The notes under the pieces were generated by a model that worked only from the letters and a program-made list of their open reading frames with translations, was not told where the DNA came from and did not search any database. Shown here piece by piece: positions 6,889 through 15,865 of a stretch of 64,000 nucleotides of DNA. Source of the stretch: CAZWVI01 sp964637165 (GTDB lineage: Bacteria > Planctomycetota > UBA1135); the NCBI GenBank assembly GCA_964637165.1, contig CAZWVI010000010.1, forward strand, positions 1 through 64,000, given 5' to 3'. Both the position numbers and the translations under genes were made by a program. Within the stretch, counting starts at the first letter, position 1. Each line of letters starts with the position of its first letter.

Positions 6889-8481
6889 TTAGCCGGCACT
6901 ATTTTCAATGGTTGCCTCGGGAACGAATCGGGGCTCGCGCTGATCGGGGTCGGGCATTTGGGGCATTTGGTGGCCAGCATTAAGCGGCGCATACCAAATT
7001 GCCGCGGTCGCAATATCAACCTTCTCATCACTCCAACTTTGTAATCCTAAATCGAATTCAAGCGACTTTGAGAATGGAATTGCATCATGCACATATGAAC
7101 GGCTTAACATACTCCAACCATAATGGTCGGGGCCGTCGCAACGAGTGCGTGAAGAAAAAGGTGTTGAGAATGTTTCAGCATTCGCCTTATTTACTCCAAA
7201 CACTGAAGCCGTACACGGGCCCCAGATGGATGGAATCGTTTCGCCATCAATTCGAATTTTATGGTCACCACTTCCCCACCAATCGCGGTTCAAATTGCGA
7301 ATCGATAAGGACGAATAAATCAAACGACCAGGGCCCTCGGCATTAAGAAAGGACCAATCTTGAGCTGGGTGCATTGCGACATCTTGTTCCTGATGCCAGG
7401 CACCATGCAAGCGCAAAGGGCGCGCATCTCCAACTTCATAAACAACGCGTGTTTTTAGAAATAACTTTTGACGGCTTTCATTGATTATTTCGACCCTAAT
7501 CGCTTCCGAAAATGGCATTGGCATTAAATTCACAAAATCAATACTGCCATCTTTCTTGTGAATTACTCTAGTGAGCCAACCGTTGTGTTCACTTTCCCCT
7601 AAGCCGATTCCAAAAAATGCGCCGAAAGGTAATTCCACTTGAGCACTCGTTGCGCGGTCGGCAATAACTTGCACTCGCAAACCACTCAACACCGAGCCGA
7701 AATCCTTAATCTTGGCCGCATCCGGCATGCTAACGGTAATTGAACGAATTGCTCCCGAACCATTGATGTTGATGTGTTGCTCCATATTTGGACGAAAACG
7801 TCCCGCTTGGTTTGTAAATTTTCTTGGGAAAGCCACCAACTGACGGTCACTCAACAACTTGTTAACAAAACTTAAATCCTTAGCTTGGTCATTTAACAAC
7901 TTGGCACTCAAAGAAGGTAAACGTGTCCCCTCTGGGTAGGTGCGAACATCTAAACTGTAAGCTAAATTATCAAATGTGCAGGCTACTTTAATGCTTTTGT
8001 CAAATGGAAGTGGCACGTATGAAACGAAGCCGCCGCCATTAGTGCTGGCCAAGGGCGATTGAAAGGATTCATTACTACCGTCAAACAGGCTCGCCAAAGG
8101 CATTCGCATGGTTGGTTGTTCAGCCCCATCGACGAAAAACAAAATATCGCCTTGTGGACTATCCACCCAAATACGCATTATTGCTCCGGGCTGGTTGCAC
8201 TCAGCCATTAGATAAACACTCTCTTCTCCAAGTTTTTCGGTCGCTAAAAAGTTACCACGGTCTTCGTTGCTGAACCAAATCGCCGCATCGTCAGGGGCCG
8301 TTTTTGATTTGAAATCAGTTGAAGAGAAGTGCACTAAAGCAACTCCCTCTTCAGGAGTTTCCGCAAGTAAACTTAAGTCACTAAATTCAGCCAGCAAATC
8401 GCCGTAGCCTAGTTGGCCAGCGCTTTCAACTTGGAATGGAGTTGCACTGAGTGCAAACAGCAGGGTGGTGAGTGAAATCAC
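6889..8481 (-). CDS. DUF2961 / glycoside hydrolase family 172-like secreted protein
   Basis: This 530-residue protein has an N-terminal hydrophobic signal (MISLTTLLFALSATPFQVESA) and a two-part beta-sandwich body. LMAECNQPGAIMRIWVDSPQGD and FFVDGAEQP resemble the start of DUF2961 proteins, and AWHQEQDVAMHPAQDWSFL with WWGSGDHKIRIDGE resemble the conserved middle, where WWGxGDxxxxxDGE is the family hallmark. DUF2961 is now GH172, whose characterised members act on difructose or arabinofuranosyl linkages. Its likely place is the periplasm or cell surface, in glycan degradation. It is divergent from the aconitase gene across 94 bases that must hold both promoters. Confidence 0.83.
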   Translation of the reverse strand: MISLTTLLFALSATPFQVESAGQLGYGDLLAEFSDLSLLAETPEEGVALVHFSSTDFKSKTAPDDAAIWFSNEDRGNFLATEKLGEESVYLMAECNQPGAIMRIWVDSPQGDILFFVDGAEQPTMRMPLASLFDGSNESFQSPLASTNGGGFVSYVPLPFDKSIKVACTFDNLAYSLDVRTYPEGTRLPSLSAKLLNDQAKDLSFVNKLLSDRQLVAFPRKFTNQAGRFRPNMEQHININGSGAIRSITVSMPDAAKIKDFGSVLSGLRVQVIADRATSAQVELPFGAFFGIGLGESEHNGWLTRVIHKKDGSIDFVNLMPMPFSEAIRVEIINESRQKLFLKTRVVYEVGDARPLRLHGAWHQEQDVAMHPAQDWSFLNAEGPGRLIYSSLSIRNLNRDWWGSGDHKIRIDGETIPSIWGPCTASVFGVNKANAETFSTPFSSRTRCDGPDHYGWSMLSRSYVHDAIPFSKSLEFDLGLQSWSDEKVDIATAAIWYAPLNAGHQMPQMPDPDQREPRFVPEATIENSAG

Positions 8482-8575
8482 TCCTAAAGTTTAATACGGC
8501 AGGCGTGAATCTGTGATTTATTGCGGTTTTTTGAACTAGAGTCGATGCCCGCGGACAGATATCCTAAGCAGTACG

Positions 8576-10495
8576 ATGCAACAAAACCTTGTCGAGAAAA
8601 TTGTCCAAAAATTCGCTGTTGGCCTGGCGGACGACCAACTTGTCAGAAGCGGTGAATTTGTGACCGTGCGCCCACGCCACATCATGACCCATGACAACAC
8701 CGCGGCGGTCATGAATAAATTCGCCGGACTCGGCGCCAAGGCGTTGAATGACCCTCAACAACCGGTATTCACCTTGGACCACAATGTTCAAGACAAGTCC
8801 GCCAAGAACCTAGAGAAATATGCCAATATTGAGAGCTTCGCCAAGGATATGGGGGTGGATTTTCATCCTGCCGGCCGCGGTATCGGCCATCAAATAATGA
8901 TTGAAGAGGGCTACGCCTGGCCGGGTGCACTGGTAGTGGCGTCAGATTCTCACTCAAATGTTTACGGTGGCATTGGTGCCCTCGGCACACCAGTGGTGCG
9001 AACCGACGCCGCCGCTTTGTGGGCAACCGGCGAAACTTGGTGGCAAATCCCTCCGGTAACTAAGGTGGTATTAAGTGGCGAGTTGCCTGCCGGAGTTAGC
9101 GGCAAAGATTTAATCGTTTCTCTCTGTGGCGTTTACAACCAAGATGAAGTGCTAAATCACGCGCTCGAATTTGTCGGACCGGGCCTTACTAGTCTTGACG
9201 TAGCTGCACGTTTAACCATTGCCAATATGACGACCGAATGGGGAGCACTTTGCGGAGTTTTTCCTTGCGACCAAGTGACGGTTGATTGGTATCGCTCGCG
9301 GCAAGGATTACATCCTAATCTTTCAGAAGAAGCAATCGAACAACTTGTGAGTGATCCGGTAGTGGCCGAACAAGGTGCCAACTATGCACAAGTTATTCAA
9401 GTTGACTTATCCCAAGTTCGTCCGTGTATTTGCGGGCCGCATACCGTTAAGAAAATGGAATTAATAAACGATGTGCAATCAACTCAAAGGCGCATCGACA
9501 AAGCCTACCTACTTTCATGCACTAACGCGCGCGTTGAAGATTTAGCTGAAGCCGCCAAAGTTTTAGACGGACACAAGGTTGCCGACCATGTTGGCTTTTA
9601 CATGGCACCCGCCTCTGATGAGGTGCGCGTTGAATCAAAACGCCGCGGTGATTGGCAAATACTCGTAGCCGCTGGTGCTAAAGTTTTGCCGGCTGGTTGT
9701 GGCCCATGTATCGGCATGGGTGAAGGCTTGCTCGAATCTGGTGAAGTTGGCATTTCCGCAACTAATCGCAACTTTAAAGGCCGCATGGGTGCAAAAGATT
9801 CCGAGGCCTACTTAGCTTCACCAGCAGTTGTCGCCGCGAGTGCAATTGCCGGTTACATTTGTGCGCCCGCAGAACTGAACGGTGATGGAATTGAAGTTGA
9901 CTTAAAAATACCCGAACAAACTGCGAGCGACTCGCTGGAGACTCCAATCCTTGATGGCTTCCCCGAAACGGTCACTGGTCGCCTGCTTTGGTGTGATGCC
10001 GACAACTTAAACACCGATGGCATTTATCCAGGCAAATACACTTACCGTGAAGATTTGAGCGAACAAGAAATGGCCGCCGTTGCGATGGAAAATTATGATG
10101 TTAATTTTCAATCTATTGCCGAACAAGGTGATGTAATCGTTAGCGGCTTCAATTTCGGCACTGGCTCAAGTCGTGAACAAGCCGCCACCGCGCTCAAGTT
10201 CCGGGGGATCCGATTAGTTATTGCCGGTTCCTTTTCGGCGACCTACAAACGCAACGCCTTCAACAACGGTTATTTATTAATCGACTGTCCCGACATCGTA
10301 GCGTGGTTACGCGATCAGAACTTAGGAGATGCTCCGACTAATCGCAGTGAGTTCTCATTAAACATCAACTTCCGCCGAGGAAAAATAGCGGTTGGCGAGC
10401 ATAGCTTTTCATTCTCGGCTCTCGGTCCGAGCGCTCAAGAATTAATCATCGCTGGCGGCCTTGAGAACTTGGTCCGCGCGCGAATTAACGCCTAG
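8576..10495 (+). CDS. homoaconitase/aconitase family protein, fungal Lys4-like, one chain
   Basis: This 639-residue hydro-lyase carries the large and small (swivel) domains in one chain. The 4Fe-4S ligands are visible as LLSCTNAR (about residue 315) and GCGPCIG (about residues 375-378). PAGRGIGHQIMIEEGYA, ASDSHSNVYGG, ATGETWWQIPPV, RLTIANMTTEWGAL, DADNLNTDGIYPGKYTY and GFNFGTGSSREQAATAL agree with my recollection of yeast homoaconitase Lys4 far more closely than with AcnA, AcnB or LeuCD. It should interconvert citrate/isocitrate or homocitrate/homoisocitrate. The dehydrogenase at 4200-5318 could be its partner. No homocitrate synthase is visible, so a TCA-cycle aconitase role is as likely. 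Confidence 0.9.
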   Translation: MQQNLVEKIVQKFAVGLADDQLVRSGEFVTVRPRHIMTHDNTAAVMNKFAGLGAKALNDPQQPVFTLDHNVQDKSAKNLEKYANIESFAKDMGVDFHPAGRGIGHQIMIEEGYAWPGALVVASDSHSNVYGGIGALGTPVVRTDAAALWATGETWWQIPPVTKVVLSGELPAGVSGKDLIVSLCGVYNQDEVLNHALEFVGPGLTSLDVAARLTIANMTTEWGALCGVFPCDQVTVDWYRSRQGLHPNLSEEAIEQLVSDPVVAEQGANYAQVIQVDLSQVRPCICGPHTVKKMELINDVQSTQRRIDKAYLLSCTNARVEDLAEAAKVLDGHKVADHVGFYMAPASDEVRVESKRRGDWQILVAAGAKVLPAGCGPCIGMGEGLLESGEVGISATNRNFKGRMGAKDSEAYLASPAVVAASAIAGYICAPAELNGDGIEVDLKIPEQTASDSLETPILDGFPETVTGRLLWCDADNLNTDGIYPGKYTYREDLSEQEMAAVAMENYDVNFQSIAEQGDVIVSGFNFGTGSSREQAATALKFRGIRLVIAGSFSATYKRNAFNNGYLLIDCPDIVAWLRDQNLGDAPTNRSEFSLNINFRRGKIAVGEHSFSFSALGPSAQELIIAGGLENLVRARINA

Positions 10496-10521
10496 GCAAC
10501 ATTTCATCGTAGAATCTAAGC

Positions 10522-12462
10522 ATGGGTGTTTTAATTCGTGGCCTTCAAGGACTCTGCGCTGGCTTAATCGCGGCGGGCATTTGGGCTTCCATCGAAGGAG
10601 GGGCAGTCATTCACCTGCATGGCTTACGTTTTGAGTCGCCGCTCAAGGAGGTCATTAAATTGGCTATTTCCTACGCCATTCCAATTAGTGGGCTCACCGC
10701 TATTTTGGCGATGTTGCGCCCGAAATGGAGCGGTCAAGATATTTTGGCTGCAGCTGGTGGAATTGGCTTTTTTGCGTTAGGCACTTATTGGCTAGGACGT
10801 GGCTTCGGCTGGTTTCCAACTGGCTGGATAACTTGGTCAGTTGCCGGGCTCGGTGGTTTTCTATGCTTCACGATTGACCGCAACTTAAAAGCAAAGGCAT
10901 TCAAGTATTCTTTTGTTGGATATTCTGTTCTGGGCTTAGGTTTAATCCTGAGCGCACCCAACCAAAACATCAGTGGTGCTAGCAGCGACGCGACAACCGC
11001 AGAGGCCGGCGCCGCCGACGTGGTAGTTCTATTAATCGACACTTTGCGCGCCGATCACCTTTCTTGTTACGGATACCAAGAACCTGGAAACTCAAACCCA
11101 ATTTCACCAAACTTAGACCGCATCGCTAGCCAAGGTGCATTATTTGAAAACTCATACGCGCAAGCCCCATGGACACGGCCATCGGTAGCTTCATTAATGA
11201 CCGGTCTTTACCCGACTAGTCACGATACCGTGACCATGTTTGACCGAATGCCGGAGGAACTTGAAACAATCGCGACCTTAATGCAGGGACGCGGCTACAA
11301 CACCGCGGCCTTCTCGGCTAACGCCCAAGTATCACCAAACTTTGGATTCAACCGAGGATTTAATAGTTTCTGGACCGACGTTTCATACTCACTTCGCAAC
11401 TATTGCGCATTAGACCGTTTACGTGGAGATTTGATTCATAGCTTAGTTGCGATCGCACCAAGCATAGTTGAACGCGCGAAATCAAATAAACAAAACAAAG
11501 GCGAGGAGAAATCACGCAGTTCTGAAGCGCGCGCCTTGAATCAACAAGTCTTTGATTGGCTTGACGATAATTCGCAAGACCAACGGCCAAAGTTTTTATA
11601 CGTTCAATACATTGATCCACACGACCCATACGACGCTCCTGACGCATGGCAACCACAACAAGTGCCGGGCATTTGGCAAGTAATGGAAGGGATTGATTTT
11701 GGCGACAATCACAATTCCCCGCCGGTGCCGGTTACAGGTTCAGCCTTCCCTGAACCTAGCCAAGAATCATTGCGGAAGCTACTCAAGCACTACGATGCTG
11801 AAATTCGTTACTGCGACCACGAACTAAACAAATTAGTTGAACGTTTAGAAGCCGATGGAATACTCGGGCCGGAAGATTACTTAGTCATTACTGCTGACCA
11901 CGGTGAGGAATTTTACGACCACACTCAATGGAAACATGGCCATTCACTTTTCCAGGAAATGGTCAATGTACCGCTAATTATCCGCGGACCACAAATTGTG
12001 CCGCAAAAAATTGGTGCACCAGTTCAGTTGGTAGATATTTTTCCAACTATCGCTGCTTGGACAGGAGAGCCACTAAATATCCCAAGCCATGGGCGCAACC
12101 TTGCACCCTTAATGACTACGACTCCCCCATCTAAGATTTTGCCAATCTTCTTCGAGCGTCCAAAGGGTGCCTACCCAATGCAAGCAGTGCGAGTTGGCAA
12201 CAAAAAGTTAGTGCGGGTGCTTTCAGAAGATAGTGGAGAAATTCTTGCTTACATGGAATTTGATTTAAGCCAAGACCCATTCGAAGAGAACAACTTAGCC
12301 GAGACCCGCGAACCAGATCCGCAGCTAGTAGAAATTCTTGACCAATACGTTGCCTCCTCCTTAAAGCTTAAAACTGCAGAGTCGCAGAAGACTGAACTTA
12401 AAGGTGATGTAGCCGAGGCTCTTAATGACCTCGGCTACATGGACGGACTCGAAGAAGAATAA
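10522..12462 (+). CDS. membrane-anchored sulfatase-fold enzyme with Thr nucleophile
   Basis: This 646-residue protein has about four membrane segments in residues 1-150, then an alkaline-phosphatase-superfamily domain. Metal ligands are visible in LIDTLRADHLSCYGY and ITADHGEEFYDH. At the nucleophile position, APWTRPSVASL has Thr where formylglycine sulfatases have Cys or Ser in CxPSR. The family rule implies a phosphate or phosphodiester substrate or a transferase (compare the Thr enzymes LtaS and EptA) rather than sulfate-ester hydrolysis; this is inferred. The catalytic domain should face the periplasm. It starts 26 bases after the aconitase gene and ends 2 bases before a convergent gene. 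Confidence 0.87.
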   Translation: MGVLIRGLQGLCAGLIAAGIWASIEGGAVIHLHGLRFESPLKEVIKLAISYAIPISGLTAILAMLRPKWSGQDILAAAGGIGFFALGTYWLGRGFGWFPTGWITWSVAGLGGFLCFTIDRNLKAKAFKYSFVGYSVLGLGLILSAPNQNISGASSDATTAEAGAADVVVLLIDTLRADHLSCYGYQEPGNSNPISPNLDRIASQGALFENSYAQAPWTRPSVASLMTGLYPTSHDTVTMFDRMPEELETIATLMQGRGYNTAAFSANAQVSPNFGFNRGFNSFWTDVSYSLRNYCALDRLRGDLIHSLVAIAPSIVERAKSNKQNKGEEKSRSSEARALNQQVFDWLDDNSQDQRPKFLYVQYIDPHDPYDAPDAWQPQQVPGIWQVMEGIDFGDNHNSPPVPVTGSAFPEPSQESLRKLLKHYDAEIRYCDHELNKLVERLEADGILGPEDYLVITADHGEEFYDHTQWKHGHSLFQEMVNVPLIIRGPQIVPQKIGAPVQLVDIFPTIAAWTGEPLNIPSHGRNLAPLMTTTPPSKILPIFFERPKGAYPMQAVRVGNKKLVRVLSEDSGEILAYMEFDLSQDPFEENNLAETREPDPQLVEILDQYVASSLKLKTAESQKTELKGDVAEALNDLGYMDGLEEE

Positions 12463-12464
12463 AT

Positions 12465-13022
12465 TTAGTCTTCAAACTTAAGGCCTTTCACCAAAGGCTC
12501 GTAAGTCATGAAGTCGGTGTGGTGCACGATGAACGCCTCAGCAGTTCGTTTAACCAAATTTCCTTCACCTGCATGGGTGGCAATAATATGGCAAACTGCA
12601 TCGGGAACTCCGCATTCCTGAGCAAGCCCTACTCCGGTAAACGGGTGGCGTAAATATTGGCCGCGGCGTGATTGCACACAAGCACCATCGACTTTGTCGT
12701 ATTCCAATAACTTCCCGACATCGGCGAGAATTGCCCCGGCAAACAAAGTGTCGTCATCGACCGGTAAGTCTTTGGGCATAAACTCGGCAATTTTTTCAGC
12801 ACTTACTTTGGCTAAATGAACCACTAATCGTTTATGTGCCATAAAGCTCACCTCGCATCCGGGAACATGCAAAGTGAATGGAATTTCGAGTAGATCTTGC
12901 GGCTCTAGCGGGCTGCGCTTAAACGCCAGAATCCAAGTCGCGAGAGTTTGTTCACGCAATTCTTCATTTTTTATCCAGGCTAGCTCAGGCCAGAGTTCTT
13001 CAACTTGTTGACGGGTTGCCAT
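12465..13022 (-). CDS. HD-domain-like protein with altered HD motif
   Basis: This 185-residue protein resembles HD-domain phosphohydrolases. HKRLVVHLAK is an early His, RHPFTGVGLAQECG and IIATHAGEGNLV are later conserved His segments. The central motif reads GAILADVGKLLEY where active members have HD in place of AD, so one metal ligand is missing. It may be a reduced or non-catalytic member, or use a different metal site. It is cytosolic, with no signal peptide. It sits 9 bases downstream of the M1 aminopeptidase gene on the same strand, at the end of that operon-like run. The substrate is unknown. Confidence 0.75.
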   Translation of the reverse strand: MATRQQVEELWPELAWIKNEELREQTLATWILAFKRSPLEPQDLLEIPFTLHVPGCEVSFMAHKRLVVHLAKVSAEKIAEFMPKDLPVDDDTLFAGAILADVGKLLEYDKVDGACVQSRRGQYLRHPFTGVGLAQECGVPDAVCHIIATHAGEGNLVKRTAEAFIVHHTDFMTYEPLVKGLKFED

Positions 13023-13031
13023 GTGATGATT

Positions 13032-14573
13032 TTAGTTCTTCCGGGGCTTTGACCACAACAACTCAGTTTGCGGATCAATTTGAGGGGTACTAAACTTGCC
13101 GCCCAAATCGATTGCTGTAACCGCTTGGTCAATTTCAAACACTTGCAGTTTCTTTTCGCCGGCAGCATCGGTCCACGCCAGTTTTAATTTAAACCGGTAT
13201 GGCAAATCTTGGTGCTGAGTTATGACAACGGTAGATTCCTGCCAATCGAAGCTCAACTGTGGGCAACCCGGACGGTTTAGCCACTGATCAAAAAACCAAT
13301 TAAGCGGGCGGCCAGCTTGCTCGGACATTTTTTGCTGAAACACCGCGGTCGTAGTCGCTGCCGAGGAAATGCTTTGGTAGTAAGCACTAATTCCGGCAAA
13401 GAAATCTTGGTCGCCTAATTCAGCGCGCAACATATGTAGAACCCAAGCGGCTTTTTGGTAAGTGTTGGGCGCTGAGGAAGCAAAGAAGTCGTCTGGTTTA
13501 GAAAATTCGAACCAGCGAATTGGTCGGGTAAAAGCGCAGGCTGATTTACTCCAACGACGGCGTGAAGCGACCATCGCATTGACCAATGGTGGGCCACCAA
13601 CTTGCGCGTGCAACCACGGTCCAAAATAAGTCGCGAACCCCTCGCTTAACCAAGCATCATGCCAATCAAGATAGCCAGCGGCATTGCCGAACCACATGTG
13701 GGCGAACTCGTGAGCCAAGGTGCCTACGCCGCGGTCGTGGCCGTCAAACAAGCGCTCCATAATCCAAGTGTTTCCGGCATTTTCCATGCCTCCCCAGCGA
13801 GTGGGCACTTGAACTACACAATATTTTTCCCACGCGTAAGGGCCAAAATTTTCCTCCATGCTTTTCATCCACTTGGCATGGTGCTTCAAACCCAAGCGCG
13901 CAATTGCTTTATCTTTACGATAAATGAAATGTGGAATAAAACGATCATCGCCACTTTCTTTAATTCGCGCATAAGGGCCAGCGGCAAATGCCAACATATA
14001 GGTAGGCAAATCAGTTTCAGTTCGCCAACTGTTAGGAGAATCTTGCTGGGCACCGCTAGCAATTATTTCCCACTTTTCTTCAGTGTTTATGCGCACTGAA
14101 AATTCAGCACGATCAGATGGGTGATCTTCACATGGAAGCCAACCGCGGGCGCGTGAGGAAAAGTGGTCGGTGAAAAACACTGGCTGCCCATAACGGTTTT
14201 CCTCAAAGTACAAACCGTCTGGCGGGCTTCCTTGCATTTTGGCGACGACATTAACCACGCTTCCCGCAGAAAATTTTCCTCCCAAATCGACGCTAATAAT
14301 TTGTTTTTGACGAGTAAATGTTAAGGCTTCACCAGACGGACTAGAAAAACTAATACCCCAATTGTCGCCCTCAAGCGAGTGTAATTTCAAATATTCAGTG
14401 GCTTCATCTAAGCGAAAACTAAGCTGGGCGGTGGCATCAATCGTCGCCGCTTCAAAATCAAAGTTTATATCAATTTTGTAGGAGAGAGCGTCCTGTTGTG
14501 GAAAACCTTGGTATTCAATTGGTGGAGACGAAACATCTATGGCCAATTGCAAACATGCAGCAAGTAAAATCAT
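13032..14573 (-). CDS. M1 family aminopeptidase
   Basis: This 513-residue zinc aminopeptidase has the GGMENAG substrate-binding motif, the zinc site HEFAHMWFG at about residue 289 and the distal ligand in LSEGFATYFG. A start MILLAACLQLAIDVS suggests a short signal peptide, so it is probably periplasmic or secreted. The N-terminal beta domain (residues 1-200) is present. At this length it lacks the long C-terminal helical domain of PepN-type enzymes, like the shorter M1 members of other bacteria. It is followed at 9 bases by the HD protein and lies 3 bases after the elbB gene, suggesting cotranscription. Confidence 0.92.
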   Translation of the reverse strand: MILLAACLQLAIDVSSPPIEYQGFPQQDALSYKIDINFDFEAATIDATAQLSFRLDEATEYLKLHSLEGDNWGISFSSPSGEALTFTRQKQIISVDLGGKFSAGSVVNVVAKMQGSPPDGLYFEENRYGQPVFFTDHFSSRARGWLPCEDHPSDRAEFSVRINTEEKWEIIASGAQQDSPNSWRTETDLPTYMLAFAAGPYARIKESGDDRFIPHFIYRKDKAIARLGLKHHAKWMKSMEENFGPYAWEKYCVVQVPTRWGGMENAGNTWIMERLFDGHDRGVGTLAHEFAHMWFGNAAGYLDWHDAWLSEGFATYFGPWLHAQVGGPPLVNAMVASRRRWSKSACAFTRPIRWFEFSKPDDFFASSAPNTYQKAAWVLHMLRAELGDQDFFAGISAYYQSISSAATTTAVFQQKMSEQAGRPLNWFFDQWLNRPGCPQLSFDWQESTVVITQHQDLPYRFKLKLAWTDAAGEKKLQVFEIDQAVTAIDLGGKFSTPQIDPQTELLWSKPRKN

Positions 14574-14576
14574 TTT

Positions 14577-15260
14577 TTATCCAGCTGGAGTAAGTCCAGC
14601 ACCACAAAGTTCAATTAGTTTGTTGACTAAACGGTCAATTCCGTCGGCGGCCTCAGCAATGTCCTTGGCCAACATATAAGCTGGAGTCGAAACAATTTTA
14701 TGAGCATGGTCAAGGTGAATGTCATTTGCCGGACACGCAACATGCTTCGCCCCCATTGCCTCAATAGCTGCTGCTGTTTCGAAATCACTGCCGATTGTCA
14801 ACTCAACTCTTTGACCACTATCACGAAAAGTTGCCGCGCATAAAGTCGGCGCAATGCAAATGAAACCCATTGGTTTTCCAAGTTGGTGTGCAGTTTTGAT
14901 TAACTTAGCGACATCCTCATCGACTTCGCAATCAGCACCCGCCACGGCGAAATTACACAAGTTCTTGGCAGCACCAAATCCTCCTGGAAAAAGTAGCGCG
15001 TCAAGTTGCGACACATCAATTTCATTAATTGCTACAACTTCACCGCGGGCGATGCGCGCCGACTCCTCAAGTACGTTGCGCGAACTTGCTTCGACTTCAC
15101 CATTGAGGTGATTCACCACATCCATTTGCGGCTTGTTCGGCGCAAAGCACACTGCTTCAGCGCCACCTAAAGCCAGAGCACGCAGGCTTAGTACCGCTTC
15201 ATGGATTTCAGACCCGTCAAACTTACCACTTCCAGCCAGACAAACTCCAACTCGCACCAT
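14577..15260 (-). CDS. elbB: ElbB-like glyoxalase/DJ-1 superfamily protein
   Basis: This 227-residue protein has the ElbB landmarks: the N-terminal VGVCLAGSGKFDGSEIHEAV, LDALLFPGGFGAAKNLCNFA, and the reactive-Cys segment PMGFICIAPTLCA. ElbB of E. coli is a DJ-1/PfpI superfamily member with weak glyoxalase activity and a disputed link to isoprenoid synthesis. The length is close to the usual 217 residues. It is cytosolic. It lies between a 2Fe-2S ferredoxin gene (9 bases upstream) and the M1 aminopeptidase gene (3 bases downstream), so it is probably part of one transcript. Confidence 0.92.
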   Translation of the reverse strand: MVRVGVCLAGSGKFDGSEIHEAVLSLRALALGGAEAVCFAPNKPQMDVVNHLNGEVEASSRNVLEESARIARGEVVAINEIDVSQLDALLFPGGFGAAKNLCNFAVAGADCEVDEDVAKLIKTAHQLGKPMGFICIAPTLCAATFRDSGQRVELTIGSDFETAAAIEAMGAKHVACPANDIHLDHAHKIVSTPAYMLAKDIAEAADGIDRLVNKLIELCGAGLTPAG

Positions 15261-15269
15261 TTTAGTTAC

Positions 15270-15524
15270 TTACTTTTCTACAGCGCGCACAACTACTTCA
15301 CCCTGGGTATGGGCTTGGCAGGCTAGGCGGATACCCGGCTCGCACTTGAATGCTGTGAGTGTAGCCGCTTCGAGTTCACCGGGGGCCGCCAACTGGCCAC
15401 TCACGATTTCGACTGAGCAGACTCCGCACTTGGCAGTGCGACAACCAAATGGAATTTCGGCGCCAGATTCGAGGACTGCATCAAGCAAAATAGATCCAGT
15501 TTCATTTAATTTAATTTCAGACAT
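15270..15524 (-). CDS. small 2Fe-2S ferredoxin, plant type
   Basis: This 84-residue protein has the plant-type cluster motif C-x4-C-x2-C (CRTAKCGVC at about residues 28-36) and a fourth Cys in RLACQA near residue 68. It carries electrons in the cytosol. It overlaps the stop of the upstream thioredoxin-like ferredoxin by one base (TGATG), so the two are translationally coupled and two different 2Fe-2S carriers are made together. The partner enzyme is not evident from the neighbours. Confidence 0.92.
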   Translation of the reverse strand: MSEIKLNETGSILLDAVLESGAEIPFGCRTAKCGVCSVEIVSGQLAAPGELEAATLTAFKCEPGIRLACQAHTQGEVVVRAVEK

Positions 15525-15865
15525 CAGACGGTAAATCCTCCGGGATTTTCAGTAGTAGGCACGAATTGAAGACGTTCCACAATTCGACCATTTTCCAAAT
15601 GCTCTTCGACAATCTCTTTGGCGTCCTCACTAGTAAATCCGCGGTACCAAACATTATCTGGGTAAACCACCGCCCACGGGCCTGCTTCGCAAGGGCCCAA
15701 ACAACCACTCGCGGTGGCGCGAACGGGACCCCACAAAAACTTTTGCTGCAATAAGTCTTTAACTTTTTGCAAAAACTCGGCCGAGCCTTGCGGACCACAC
15801 GATTCTCGCGTTCCAGGTGGACGCTGAGTCATGCACACAAACATGGTTTTTTGAGGAAGGTTCAT
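15524..15865 (-). CDS. thioredoxin-fold 2Fe-2S ferredoxin-like protein
   Basis: This 113-residue protein resembles the thioredoxin-like ferredoxins related to NuoE. FVCMTQRPPGTRESCGPQG supplies the first Cys pair and ASGCLGPCEAGPWAVVYPD the second, with the typical VWYRGFTSEDAKEIVEEHL C-terminal segment. Such proteins bind one 2Fe-2S cluster and act as soluble electron carriers. It starts right after the stop of the lytic transglycosylase gene and overlaps the next ferredoxin gene by one base. Confidence 0.88.
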   Translation of the reverse strand: MNLPQKTMFVCMTQRPPGTRESCGPQGSAEFLQKVKDLLQQKFLWGPVRATASGCLGPCEAGPWAVVYPDNVWYRGFTSEDAKEIVEEHLENGRIVERLQFVPTTENPGGFTV

